Assembly: GCA_019090225.1 (NCBI GenBank)
Contig: JAHRWI010000167.1
Span: forward strand, 1 to 5,768
Source: Porticoccaceae bacterium
GTDB taxonomy: Bacteria > Pseudomonadota > Gammaproteobacteria > Pseudomonadales > Porticoccaceae
DNA: 5,768 nucleotides
Direction: 5' to 3'
The first letter of the stretch is position 1; each line of letters starts with the position of its first letter. The translations under genes and the position numbers were made by a program. Under the pieces are notes generated by a model that saw only the letters and a list, made by a program, of their open reading frames with translations, was not told the DNA's origin and did not search any database. Shown here piece after piece: positions 5,556 through 5,768 of this stretch.

Positions 5556-5768
5556 ATGTCAAAACGGGATTATTACGAAGTCCTTGGTGTATCTCGGGAC
5601 GCTGACGAAGGCGAAGTAAAAAAAGCCTATCGGCGCATTGCCATGAAGCATCACCCGGATCGCAATCCGGACAATCCGGATGCGGAAGAGAAGTTCAAGG
5701 AAGCCAGTGAGGCTTACGAAGTGCTGTCCGACGACCAGAAGAAAGCCGCCTATGATCGATATGGCCAC
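5556..5768 (+). CDS. dnaJ: Chaperone protein DnaJ, N-terminal J-domain (3' end outside window)
   Basis: DnaJ (Hsp40) delivers substrates to DnaK and stimulates its ATPase through the J-domain. The 71 visible codons begin MSKRDYYEVLGVSRDA and cover essentially the whole J-domain: helix II with KKAYRRIAMKHH (22-33), the essential HPD loop at 33-35 (the same position as in E. coli DnaJ), helix III FKEASEAYEVLSD and the end YDRYGH. The Gly/Phe region, zinc-finger and C-terminal domains are expected beyond the window. The frame is open to the last base. The gene lies 202 bp downstream of dnaK, past a terminator, and I see no strong promoter of its own, so it probably depends on read-through or on a promoter I did not recognise. 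Confidence 0.97.
   Translation, partial: MSKRDYYEVLGVSRDADEGEVKKAYRRIAMKHHPDRNPDNPDAEEKFKEASEAYEVLSDDQKKAAYDRYGH

Noticed and set aside
5559..5768. Minus-strand open frame opposite dnaJ
   Set aside because: The plus strand clearly encodes a J-domain with the HPD motif, so this is its shadow.

Overview
This window is a conserved housekeeping locus from a Gram-negative bacterium, most likely a gammaproteobacterium. An outer-membrane beta-barrel gene, a RecN whose head-domain motifs resemble pseudomonad-type RecN, and a divergent recN / grpE-dnaK-dnaJ arrangement like that of Pseudomonas point this way. A marine or environmental lineage is a guess from the style of the outer-membrane protein. 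I see no mobile element, CRISPR array, tRNA or rRNA.

Layout: positions 1-516 hold the 3' end of an outer-membrane protein gene on the + strand. A bidirectional intrinsic terminator (546-576) separates it from the convergent recN (698-2449, - strand). A 227-bp divergent control region follows (2450-2676). It carries a 26-nt hairpin made of two palindromic repeats in the recN leader, a perfect 12-bp palindrome, a weak recN promoter candidate and a very good heat-shock (sigma-32) promoter for grpE. Then come grpE (2677-3288), a second heat-shock promoter of the same geometry, dnaK (3431-5353), an intrinsic terminator and a 202-bp gap, and the start of dnaJ (5556 to the window edge). No gene-free stretch exceeds 300 bases.

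How the genes work together: DnaK, its nucleotide-exchange factor GrpE and its J-domain co-chaperone DnaJ form the Hsp70 folding machine. Two near-identical sigma-32 promoters would raise grpE and dnaK together on heat shock, while the dnaK-dnaJ terminator would keep dnaJ expression lower. RecN, read in the opposite direction, is an SMC-like ATPase of double-strand-break repair. Its neighbourhood here is traditional and does not imply a shared function.

No previously undescribed system is visible. The items most worth checking are in and around recN: a 15-nt tandem repeat that expands the ATPase head, an atypical C-terminus, a TTG start without a clear ribosome-binding site or LexA box, and the paired palindromes in its leader.
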